A DNA stretch of 5,205 nucleotides, taken from assembly GCA_013824905.1 (NCBI GenBank), contig PNOO01000181.1:1-5205 (forward strand). The letters are read 5' to 3'. A program made the position numbers and the translations under genes. Under the pieces are notes generated by a model. That model saw only the letters and a program-made list of their open reading frames with translations. It did no database searches and was not told where the DNA came from. Every line of letters starts with the position of its first letter. Within the stretch, counting starts at the first letter, position 1. The stretch comes from Syntrophus sp. (in: bacteria) (GTDB taxonomy: Bacteria; Desulfobacterota; Syntrophia; Syntrophales; UBA5619). This document shows, piece after piece, positions 1 through 5,144 of this stretch.

Positions 1-1
1 C

Positions 2-1114
2 GTAGGCCCGATCCTGGACCGGCATGGGCCGAGAATGGTGTCTTTCTGGGGGATCTTCTTTTTGAGTGTCGGGCTGGGCGCCATGACATTCGTCACTCAC
101 CTCTGGCAGCTCTACCTGTTTTTTGGAGTCGGCCGAATGATTGCTGTCGGGGTGCTCAGTCTGGCAACCGCCGTTTCGGTATCCAACTGGTTTGTTCGCT
201 TCAGGGGCAGAGCCATGGGAATCACGAAGATCGGTGAAAGGCTTGGAAGCGCCCTTCTGCCCATGCTGGTCCAGTTTGTCATTCTGGCTCTGGGATGGAG
301 GTTGGCCTGGGGCGCCCTGGGTGCGGTGGTTTTTTTAACATCCGGTATTCCTGCCTTGCTCTTTCTTCGGCACAGGCCGGAAGATATGGGGCTGTTGCCC
401 GACGGCGCATTGCCTGCTTCAGAGATCAGAGGGGCAGCCGATCCCTCAACAAAAGAGAAGGTGGCTGACGTTTCCGGAGACGATTCAGAGCCGGTCTGGA
501 CCCGCGCGCAGGCAACGCGCACCAAGGCATTCTGGGTATTGACCCTTCTGTACAGCCTGATCCCGTTTGGGCAGGCGGGGATTAATTTTCATCTGTATCC
601 GTTTTTGACCGATCAGGGACTAAGTGAAACGACGGCGGTCTTGATCCTCAGCACATTTGCAGCCTTCGGTATGGCAGGTTCGGCGATATGGGGCACGCTG
701 ACCGAAAGGTTTCGTATTCAGAACCTGCTGGCAATAAACATTGCTGGAAATGGTTTGATATTTCTTTTGCTGTATTGGGCAGTACAATTCAAGTTTGGCG
801 GTGATTCAGGAACCGGGATCATTTTTTTTCTGGCGGCCCTGCACGGAATCTTTCACGGCGGCAGAAATCCGATGCTTCCCGTTATCTGGGCGGACTTTTT
901 CGGCCGCCGTTCTCTCGGCAGCATATCCGGTTTGGCAAATCCGTTTTACTTTACCGCCAATGCGATAGGTCCGATTTTCGCCGGGCTCTGCTTTGATCTG
1001 CTTGGCAATTACGCGTTTCCTTTTTATTTTTTTGTTGCTGTATTTATTGTTTCAGGGGTGATCACCCTGCGTATGCGGCCGCCCAAGTATTCCGCTAAGG
1101 CTGCCGTCGGTTGA
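2..1114 (+). CDS. MFS transporter, OFA/MCT-like, 5'-truncated by the window edge
   Basis: Inner-membrane secondary transporter of the major facilitator superfamily. The reading frame is open to the left edge. Its first visible residues, encoded at 5-34, form GPILDRHGPR, the MFS motif A of the loop between membrane helices 2 and 3, so helices 1-2 and the true start lie upstream and the ATG at 35 is internal. About 370 residues remain, with roughly ten hydrophobic segments split by a polar central loop (about 365-525) that carries RHRPEDMGL and PDG, typical of monocarboxylate/oxalate-formate-type carriers. NWFVRFRGRAMG (about 187-220) is also characteristic of this group. Substrate cannot be read from the sequence; an organic anion is the family-based guess. 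The stop codon overlaps the ribosome binding site of the next small gene, implying co-transcription. Family call is firm, subfamily is moderate. Confidence 0.9.
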   Translation, partial: VGPILDRHGPRMVSFWGIFFLSVGLGAMTFVTHLWQLYLFFGVGRMIAVGVLSLATAVSVSNWFVRFRGRAMGITKIGERLGSALLPMLVQFVILALGWRLAWGALGAVVFLTSGIPALLFLRHRPEDMGLLPDGALPASEIRGAADPSTKEKVADVSGDDSEPVWTRAQATRTKAFWVLTLLYSLIPFGQAGINFHLYPFLTDQGLSETTAVLILSTFAAFGMAGSAIWGTLTERFRIQNLLAINIAGNGLIFLLLYWAVQFKFGGDSGTGIIFFLAALHGIFHGGRNPMLPVIWADFFGRRSLGSISGLANPFYFTANAIGPIFAGLCFDLLGNYAFPFYFFVAVFIVSGVITLRMRPPKYSAKAAVG

Positions 1115-1128
1115 GGGTAAAAAAACAG

Positions 1129-1329
1129 ATGCAATGTAGAAACCATCCGGATCGTGAAGCCTTTGCGGTCTGTCAGAAGAATGAAACCGGTTTTTGCAGG
1201 CAGTGCTGTGAGTGTCTGAACATCGATCACTGCTGTGAATGTGTTAGCCCGGGACTCTATTGTAAATTCAGAACCCAGTGCATTATTTGGGAAATGTCCC
1301 GTGACAGGCGAAAAAAAGACGTTGGTTGA
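1129..1329 (+). CDS. Small cysteine-rich B-box-like zinc-binding protein
   Basis: Predicted 66-residue soluble protein with 11 cysteines (3, 15, 23, 26, 27, 29, 35, 36, 38, 45, 51) plus His6 and His34. The opening CxxHPDREAxxxC followed by FCxxC resembles bacterial B-box-type zinc fingers. The middle CCEC and HCCEC clusters and a C-terminal YCKFRTQCIIWE segment add possible ligands for two metal ions. The ATG at 1129 is chosen over a TTG at 1111 because GAGGG (1113-1117) lies 11 bases before it, whereas the TTG lies inside the upstream stop region. The Shine-Dalgarno overlaps the TGA of the transporter gene, so translational coupling is likely. Function is unknown; a regulatory or metal-holding role linked to the transporter is inference. 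There is no signal peptide or membrane segment, and a close neighbour (1771) is an arsenic regulon, so thiol binding of As(III) is conceivable but unproven. Confidence 0.72.
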   Translation: MQCRNHPDREAFAVCQKNETGFCRQCCECLNIDHCCECVSPGLYCKFRTQCIIWEMSRDRRKKDVG

Positions 1330-1357
1330 CATAGGTATCAATAGATCATGGGAAGAG

Positions 1358-1386
1358 CGTGATCGTTTTCAGCGATGCGGTTTTTT
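1358..1386 (+). terminator. Weak intrinsic terminator after the MFS/Cys-rich unit
   Basis: Bases 1358-1365 can pair with 1373-1379 around a TTTTCAG loop, giving about seven pairs including one G-T wobble and one bulged G. One base later there are six T (1381-1386). It lies 29 bases after the stop of the Cys-rich gene and just before the end of the convergent small membrane-protein gene, a sensible place for a terminator. The stem is imperfect, so confidence is limited. Confidence 0.4.
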
Positions 1387-1392
1387 CAGATG

Positions 1393-1623
1393 CTATTTCG
1401 TGATTCTTGATAAAATAAAGAATGAAACAAGAAAAAAAACGATGACGATCAGCAGGAAAAGTACACCGTACTGATACAGTACTTCCAATCCATCGTACCA
1501 TTGTAATATCCGGTCCGAGTATTGATGATATAAATCTTTGATGCTCTCCATCATCTTGTCACCTAAACGCACAAGTCCAACCAACCATCGGTACAGCCGC
1601 TGTGGATAATCATTTATAGGCAA
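1393..1623 (-). CDS. Small single-pass membrane protein, unknown function
   Basis: Predicted 76-residue protein read on the minus strand. Residues 1-50 are polar and amphipathic, rich in Tyr, Trp, Arg and Asp. Residues 53-71 form one strongly hydrophobic helix (GVLFLLIVIVFFLVSFFIL), followed by SRITK, so the protein looks tail-anchored in the cytoplasmic membrane with a cytoplasmic N-terminal domain. The start is a TTG at 1623-1621, chosen because AAGGA lies about nine bases upstream on the minus strand (around 1633-1637 in plus coordinates). No ATG lies closer than the internal MM at residues 24-25. It is convergent with the Cys-rich gene and divergent from arsR. I do not recognise a family. 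The good ribosome binding site and a membrane-helix design argue that it is real, but it is short and in an AT-rich stretch. Confidence 0.55.
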   Translation of the reverse strand: MPINDYPQRLYRWLVGLVRLGDKMMESIKDLYHQYSDRILQWYDGLEVLYQYGVLFLLIVIVFFLVSFFILSRITK

Positions 1624-1690
1624 TATCTTCTGTCCTTTTATATCACCCTATTGAGAAGATGCCCATCAATTATTGCCGGGAAGCACACCG

Positions 1691-1720
1691 ATAAAATGTG
1701 AAGAAAGATTTTCTTGACAA
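1691..1720 (-). promoter_or_regulatory. Possible divergent promoter for the small membrane-protein gene
   Basis: On the minus strand a TTGTCA -35-like box (1720-1715) is followed 18 bases on by TTTTAT (1696-1691), a four-of-six match to the -10 consensus. The -35 shares bases with the -35 of the arsR promoter on the other strand, because TCTTG-A-CAAGA (1712-1722) is a near-symmetrical sequence. If real, the two divergent promoters overlap and could be co-regulated. The -10 is weak. Confidence 0.3.
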
Positions 1721-1742
1721 GAGTATCTCCAGTCACTATATT
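1714..1742 (+). promoter_or_regulatory. Sigma-70 promoter of the arsR operon
   Basis: A perfect TTGACA -35 box (1714-1719), a 17-base spacer and a TATATT -10 box (1737-1742) make a near-consensus vegetative promoter. Transcription should begin about 1749-1751, leaving a leader of about 20 bases before the arsR start at 1771. The -35 sits within the inverted repeat AAGAAA-GAT-TTTCTT (1701-1715). The -10 overlaps AGTCACTATATT (1731-1742), which recurs inverted after arsR. CTATAT occurs again at 1752-1757, between the -10 and the ribosome binding site. These AT-rich symmetrical elements are the likely ArsR operator, consistent with repression by blocking RNA polymerase and relief by As(III). Confidence 0.8.
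1731..1742 (+). repeat. 12-bp element over the arsR -10 box, inverted copy at 2142-2153
   Basis: AGTCACTATATT overlaps the -10 box of the arsR promoter and is the exact reverse complement of 2142-2153, which lies 20 bases after the arsR stop. The match stops sharply at 12 bases on both sides. Its position over the promoter makes it an operator-half candidate. Confidence 0.55.
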
Positions 1743-1770
1743 CCTGAAAAGCTATATAAGGAGATGGGTC

Positions 1771-2121
1771 GTGAAGGAATTCATCAAAGTCATGAAGGCG
1801 CTGTCTGATCCCAACCGGGTAAGGCTTCTCAAAATGCTGCAGAAGCGGGTGATGTGCGTCTGTGAGGTCCGGGCCGTGCTGGGAATCGCCCAGCCCACTG
1901 TCTCCAAGCATTTGAAGCTCCTGGAGGATGCCGGTCTGGTGGACCGTAAAAAAGAGGGTCTTTGGGTGAACTATTCGCTGGCCGACGGCAGCCGGAGCCC
2001 CTATGCAGCGAGCCTCTTGGGAAACCTGATGCACTGGCTCTCCGATGATCCCGGGATTCGAGAACTACTCGAAAAGAGCGAAGCCATCCGGAGGGAGGAT
2101 CTCTGTGGTACGCACAACTGA
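1771..2121 (+). CDS. arsR: ArsR-family arsenite-responsive transcriptional repressor
   Basis: Cytoplasmic winged-helix repressor that binds operator DNA as a dimer and releases it on binding As(III) or Sb(III). The 116-residue protein has the usual ArsR length. SDPNRVRLLKML (12-23) opens the fold, and CVCEV (29-33) carries the As-binding cysteine pair on helix 3. IAQPTVSKHLKLLEDAGLV (39-57) is the recognition helix-turn-helix, and RKKEGLWVNYSL (59-70) is the wing. A further Cys112 near the C-terminus (DLCGTHN) could be a third ligand. The GTG at 1771 is chosen over an upstream ATG at 1714 because AAGGAG (1758-1763) sits seven bases before it and because 1714 lies inside the -35 box. It is first in the operon, ahead of a hydrolase, an MtrA homologue and acr3, and is presumably autoregulated. 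Very confident. Confidence 0.95.
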   Translation: MKEFIKVMKALSDPNRVRLLKMLQKRVMCVCEVRAVLGIAQPTVSKHLKLLEDAGLVDRKKEGLWVNYSLADGSRSPYAASLLGNLMHWLSDDPGIRELLEKSEAIRREDLCGTHN

Positions 2122-2134
2122 ATTACATATCGCC

Positions 2135-2153
2135 ATATTACAATATAGTGACT
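2135..2153 (+). promoter_or_regulatory. Operator-like inverted repeat after arsR
   Basis: ATATT-AC-AATAT (2135-2146) is a perfect 5-2-5 inverted repeat. Overlapping it, AATATAGTGACT (2142-2153) is the exact reverse complement of the element over the arsR -10 box. AT-rich symmetrical sites of this kind are typical ArsR/SmtB targets. No convincing promoter is visible here, so the site may be a second repressor-binding site, a roadblock or a looping partner. Confidence 0.45.
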
Positions 2154-2159
2154 ATGCCG

Positions 2160-2169
2160 GACGATCGTC
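2160..2169. repeat. 10-bp perfect palindrome in the arsR-hydrolase spacer
   Basis: GACGATCGTC reads identically on both strands. It lies between the ArsR-like site and the leader hairpin. It may be a protein-binding site, but a 10-bp palindrome can also occur by chance. Confidence 0.3.
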
Positions 2170-2192
2170 ATACCCCCATTTTCGAGGCGATG

Positions 2193-2215
2193 ATCGGGTA
2201 GAATGGTCTACCGAT
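2193..2215 (+). other. Stem-loop in the leader of the hydrolase gene
   Basis: GGTAGA (2197-2202) pairs perfectly with TCTACC (2207-2212) around an ATGG loop. ATC (2193-2195) pairs with GAT (2213-2215) past one bulged G, giving nine pairs. It is followed by eight A, not T, so it is not an intrinsic terminator for this strand. It lies 22 bases before the ribosome binding site and may stabilise the mRNA 5' of the downstream genes or mark a processing site. The remainder of the 123-base gap (2122-2244) holds the ArsR-like repeat and the palindrome and no gene. Confidence 0.45.
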
Positions 2216-2244
2216 AAAAAAAACGGAAAACAAAATGAGGTGAA

Positions 2245-3066
2245 ATGAATCCCTCTATGAACGGCGGATTTTGCAAAAACGAGGAAAGCGAGCAGGAAAA
2301 AAGCGACACCGCACCTGCAGCGACCGGAAAAATCAGTATCCGTTTCTTAGGCACCGGGGACAATTTCGGCAGCGGGGGGCGTCTCCAGGCGTGCATCCAT
2401 ATGGATACAGGCAAGAGCCGTTGCCTTATCGACTGCGGCGCCTCTTCGCTGATCGCAATGAAGCGCGAGGGGATCGGTTCCGCTGCGATAGACGCCATCC
2501 TGATCTCCCATCTCCACGGCGACCATTTCGGCGGCATCCCCTTTTTCATCCTTGATGCCCAGCTCATCAGCCGTCGCGAGACCCCGCTTGTCATTGCAGG
2601 CCCCCCGGGTTTGATCCAGCGGGTTCAAGAGGCGATGGAGGTTTTTTATCCCGGATCATCACGGATAGAACGGAATTTCTCCATTAATTTTATAGAGATG
2701 GCCGAAGGCGAAAACGCACGCATAGGAGACATGTCCGTTTTTCCAGTCCGGGTAATCCACGGCAGTGGCGCCCCTCCCTATGCCTTGAGGATCGAATGTG
2801 GAGGAAAGATCATCGCCTATTCCGGGGACACTGAATGGACCGAGGACCTGAGAACGGTCGCCGAAGGGGCGGATCTATTCATCTGCGAAAGTTATTACTT
2901 CGAGAAGCAGATAAAAAACCATCTAAGCTATCGGACACTGATGGCCCATCGGGCAGAACTGGGATGCAAGAGGCTAATCATTACCCATTTGGGGGAGGAC
3001 ATCCTGGGCCGTCTCGGGCAGGTCGAACTGGAGGTGGCGGAAGACGGTATGGAACTGATTCTCTGA
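2245..3066 (+). CDS. Metallo-beta-lactamase-fold hydrolase (PhnP/RNase Z-like)
   Basis: Predicted cytoplasmic dinuclear-metal hydrolase, probably a phosphodiesterase-type enzyme. After a polar 28-residue N-terminal tail, ISIRFLGTGDNFGSGG (30-45) opens the alpha-beta-beta-alpha fold. The metal site is complete: HLHGDH (His89, His91, Asp93, His94), His172, Asp195 in YSGDTEWT, and His248 in ITHLGED. Only 23 residues separate His172 from Asp195, so the roughly 50-residue tRNA-binding arm of canonical RNase Z is absent. The ligand spacing instead resembles PhnP, the cyclic-ribose phosphodiesterase (comparison from memory). The ATG at 2245 follows GAGGTGA (2237-2243), a strong anti-SD match but close; the next in-frame ATG (2257) is too far away. 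It lies 123 bases after arsR and 54 before the MtrA homologue, all on the same strand. Substrate is unknown. The fold call is firm, the role in arsenic metabolism is inference. Confidence 0.9.
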   Translation: MNPSMNGGFCKNEESEQEKSDTAPAATGKISIRFLGTGDNFGSGGRLQACIHMDTGKSRCLIDCGASSLIAMKREGIGSAAIDAILISHLHGDHFGGIPFFILDAQLISRRETPLVIAGPPGLIQRVQEAMEVFYPGSSRIERNFSINFIEMAEGENARIGDMSVFPVRVIHGSGAPPYALRIECGGKIIAYSGDTEWTEDLRTVAEGADLFICESYYFEKQIKNHLSYRTLMAHRAELGCKRLIITHLGEDILGRLGQVELEVAEDGMELIL

Positions 3067-3120
3067 AGTGAGTAAGGATGTCTGATCGGGGAGACGGGTA
3101 AAAAGGAGAGATGAAACACG

Positions 3121-3813
3121 ATGCACATGCTCAAGGTAAAACCACATGCAGATTATCCGACCGAGGAAGGGCGTTATCTCCGGGGCAACGATTTTTCTCC
3201 CGTGGCGGTGGCGATCATCCTGAATCAGGATGATGACAAGATTCCACCTGAAATCCAAGGGCTTGTGCGGGCGGGCCTGGAAAGCGGCGCTGCCCTTTCC
3301 GGGACGATCCAGACCCCCAATATCGGTTTCGAAAAGATGATCAGCAATCTGGTCGCCAACCCCAACGTACGCTACCTGATCCTGGGCGGTCCGGAATCGG
3401 CGGGTCACCTGACCGGCGAGGCATTGAAGGCGCTGTTCCTCCATGGGGTCGATGAAAAAAAGCGGATTGTGGGGACGGAAGCGTCTCACGCCGCCCTGTT
3501 CAATCTGCCGCAGGAGGCGATTGAACGCTTTCGCAAACAGATCTCTCTGATCGACCTGCAATTCGAGGGAGATCCGGACGTGATCCGCAAAGCCGTCTGG
3601 TCCTGTTATCAGGAGAATAGGGTGATATTTCGCGGTTACACCCTTGGTGATCCGGGGGCGTATCCCGAACCTCCCCTCGGCGATCGGATCGCCTGGCGGG
3701 TGGCTCAACCATGGGCGCAGCCGGTCGATGGCGGCGAACTCGCAGCGAAGAGAAAGGCCGAGGAACTGATGGCGCGACTGCGTGCCCGAAGCGGGCCGAA
3801 GGAGGGGATTTGA
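3121..3813 (+). CDS. mtrA: Soluble MtrA-like cobalamin-binding methyl-carrier protein
   Basis: Homologue of subunit A of tetrahydromethanopterin S-methyltransferase (Mtr), which in methanogens holds the corrinoid that carries methyl groups to coenzyme M. In the 230-residue protein, FSPVAVAIIL (25-34) gives the first strand. SGAALSGTIQTPNIGFEKMISNLVANPNVRYLILGG (55-90) and ESAGHLTGEALKAL (92-105) match the most conserved MtrA core. His96 in GHLTG corresponds to the histidine that ligates cobalt from below. GVDEKKRIVGTE and AIERFRKQISLIDL (132-145) complete the domain. The archaeal C-terminal membrane anchor is missing; the tail is charged, so the protein should be cytoplasmic. No other mtr subunits are visible. 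The start follows AAGGAG (3102-3107) at a long spacing of 13; an in-frame stop at 3112-3114 excludes an earlier ATG. It is enclosed by arsR/hydrolase upstream and acr3 downstream. Family call strong; methyl transfer and any link to arsenic are inferred. Confidence 0.88.
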   Translation: MHMLKVKPHADYPTEEGRYLRGNDFSPVAVAIILNQDDDKIPPEIQGLVRAGLESGAALSGTIQTPNIGFEKMISNLVANPNVRYLILGGPESAGHLTGEALKALFLHGVDEKKRIVGTEASHAALFNLPQEAIERFRKQISLIDLQFEGDPDVIRKAVWSCYQENRVIFRGYTLGDPGAYPEPPLGDRIAWRVAQPWAQPVDGGELAAKRKAEELMARLRARSGPKEGI

Positions 3814-3814
3814 C

Positions 3815-3840
3815 TGCCCCGGTGCGTTTCGAGCCGGGCA
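3815..3840 (+). other. Stem-loop in the mtrA-acr3 spacer
   Basis: TGCCC (3815-3819) pairs with GGGCA (3836-3840), and GG (3821-3822) with CC (3834-3835), past one bulged C. It begins two bases after the mtrA-like stop codon. No T-run follows directly, so it is not a convincing terminator; it could be a 3' stabiliser or processing site inside the operon. The remainder of the 141-base gap up to 3954 shows no gene that I can support. Confidence 0.3.
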
Positions 3841-3954
3841 CATTCAGGTTTGGCAGGTTTTTGATGACAAAGTCGGCCGCCGTCCAGCCTTTGTGCAGAT
3901 GCGTTTAGGATGGGCAGGGATATACAAATCACGCAAAAGGAAATGGAGACCTCT

Positions 3955-5043
3955 ATGCCGGACAGTATTGTTAAAAAGTTGTCTTTCTTGGATCGCTACC
4001 TGACGCTCTGGATCTTTCTGGCGATGGCAGCGGGCGTGTTACTGGGTTATTTTACTCCGGGTGTCGGGGACTGGATCGGCTCCCTTCGGCCGGAAGGAAC
4101 GCAGACCAGCATCCCGATTGCCGCGGGGCTTATCCTGATGATGTATCCCCCGCTTGCCAAGGTGAAATACGAGGAACTCGGCGACGCCTTCCGCGATTTC
4201 AAGGTGCTGGGGCTGAGTCTGGTTCAAAACTGGATCATCGGGCCGATTCTGATGTTTCTACTGGCCGTCCTGTTTCTGCACAACCAGCCGGAGTTCATGA
4301 TCGGGTTGATCATGATTGGCCTCGCCCGCTGCATCGCGATGGTCATCGTCTGGAACGATCTGGCCCAGGGCGATACGGAGTACTGCGCGGGACTGGTCGC
4401 CTTCAACTCGATCTTCCAGGTCTTCTTTTACAGTGTTTACGCCTGGCTGTTCGTCACGATCCTGCCGCCGCTGATGGGCCTTTCCGGGGCCGAGGTCCGG
4501 ATCACGATCGGCCAGATCGCGGAGAGCGTCTTCATCTATCTGGGCGTCCCGTTCATAGCCGGGATGATCACCCGTTTCGTTCTGGTGAAGATGCGCGGGA
4601 AGGAGTGGTATCACGCGACGTTCATCCCCCGAATCTCCCCTATAACGCTGGTGTCGCTTCTCTTCACGATTGTGGTCATGTTTTCGATGCAGGGAAAAAA
4701 GATCATCGAGCAGCCCGGCGACGTGGCCCTGATTGCCGTTCCGCTGCTGATCTACTTTATCGTGATGTTTCTGGTGAGCTTCTGGATGAGTGCGAAGGCG
4801 GGGGCCGATTACGGCAAGTCGGCGACACTTTCCTTTACCGCCGCCAGCAACAATTTTGAGCTGGCCATCGCTGTGGCCGTCGGGGTCTTCGGGATCAACC
4901 ACGGGGCGGCATTTGCGGCCGTGATCGGCCCCTTGGTGGAGGTTCCTGTACTGATCAGCCTGGTCAATGTAGCGCTGAAGTTCAAAAAGAAATATTTCCC
5001 CGGTGCAAATGATTTCATGAAATCAACTGCCGCATCGAGATAA
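3955..5043 (+). CDS. acr3: ACR3-type arsenite efflux permease
   Basis: Inner-membrane carrier that expels arsenite, driven by the proton-motive force; member of the BART superfamily with about ten membrane helices. The 362-residue length is normal. LDRYLTLWIFLAMAAGVLLGY (12-32) is the classic first helix. ARCIAMVIVWNDLAQGD (124-140) contains Cys126, and NNFELAIAVAVGVFG contains Glu302. Their spacing of 176 residues equals that of the essential Cys129/Glu305 pair I recall for Corynebacterium glutamicum Acr3. GAAFAAVIGPLVEVPVLISLVN is the family's C-terminal signature. The ATG at 3955 is chosen because GGAGA (3945-3949) lies five to six bases upstream and the protein then begins MPDSIVKKL, as in relatives; the ATG at 3910 lacks a spaced ribosome binding site. 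It is the last gene of the ars operon, followed by a strong terminator, and is presumably ArsR-controlled. Very confident. Confidence 0.96.
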   Translation: MPDSIVKKLSFLDRYLTLWIFLAMAAGVLLGYFTPGVGDWIGSLRPEGTQTSIPIAAGLILMMYPPLAKVKYEELGDAFRDFKVLGLSLVQNWIIGPILMFLLAVLFLHNQPEFMIGLIMIGLARCIAMVIVWNDLAQGDTEYCAGLVAFNSIFQVFFYSVYAWLFVTILPPLMGLSGAEVRITIGQIAESVFIYLGVPFIAGMITRFVLVKMRGKEWYHATFIPRISPITLVSLLFTIVVMFSMQGKKIIEQPGDVALIAVPLLIYFIVMFLVSFWMSAKAGADYGKSATLSFTAASNNFELAIAVAVGVFGINHGAAFAAVIGPLVEVPVLISLVNVALKFKKKYFPGANDFMKSTAASR

Positions 5044-5088
5044 AACGGATCGGGGGCAGGGTTCAGGAAAAGCGCAAGAGGTGTCATC

Positions 5089-5126
5089 GGCCTGCCAGGG
5101 ATCTATTTCATTGGCAGGCCCTTTTT
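5089..5126 (+). terminator. Strong intrinsic terminator of the ars operon
   Basis: GGCCTGCCA (5089-5097) and TGGCAGGCC (5112-5120) form a perfect nine-pair, GC-rich stem with a 14-base loop. CTTTTT (5121-5126) follows immediately. It lies 46 bases after the acr3 stop and closes the operon. Confidence 0.9.
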
Positions 5127-5144
5127 GATGAGAGGTTGAATTCA

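Noticed and set aside
35..1114. Treating the ATG at 35 as the start of the MFS gene
   Set aside because: The frame stays open to the left edge and encodes the MFS motif A just before this ATG, so it is internal to a truncated gene.
1714..1770. Extended arsR start at the ATG on the minus-35 region
   Set aside because: It would place the start inside the promoter and adds an unconserved tail; the GTG at 1771 has an ideal ribosome binding site.
2193..2223. Intrinsic terminator between arsR and the hydrolase gene
   Set aside because: The hairpin is followed by A, not T, on the plus strand, and no gene on the minus strand would use it.
2974..3843. 289-codon open frame on the minus strand across the MtrA-like gene
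   Set aside because: It is antisense to a gene with clear family motifs. Its translation is rich in Arg, Pro, His and Gln without any recognisable domain, as expected for a shadow in GC-rich DNA.
3850..3870. Possible sigma-54 promoter (TGGCAG followed by TTGAT) before acr3
   Set aside because: The -12 element lacks the invariant GC at the right distance, so it is not a credible sigma-54 site.
3910..3954. acr3 start at 3910 or 3943
   Set aside because: Neither has a properly spaced Shine-Dalgarno; the ATG at 3955 does, and it gives the usual Acr3 N-terminus.
4258..4902. 214-codon open frame on the minus strand inside acr3
   Set aside because: Its Asp/His/Gln/Arg-rich translation is the typical mirror of a membrane protein's codons; acr3 on the plus strand is unambiguous.
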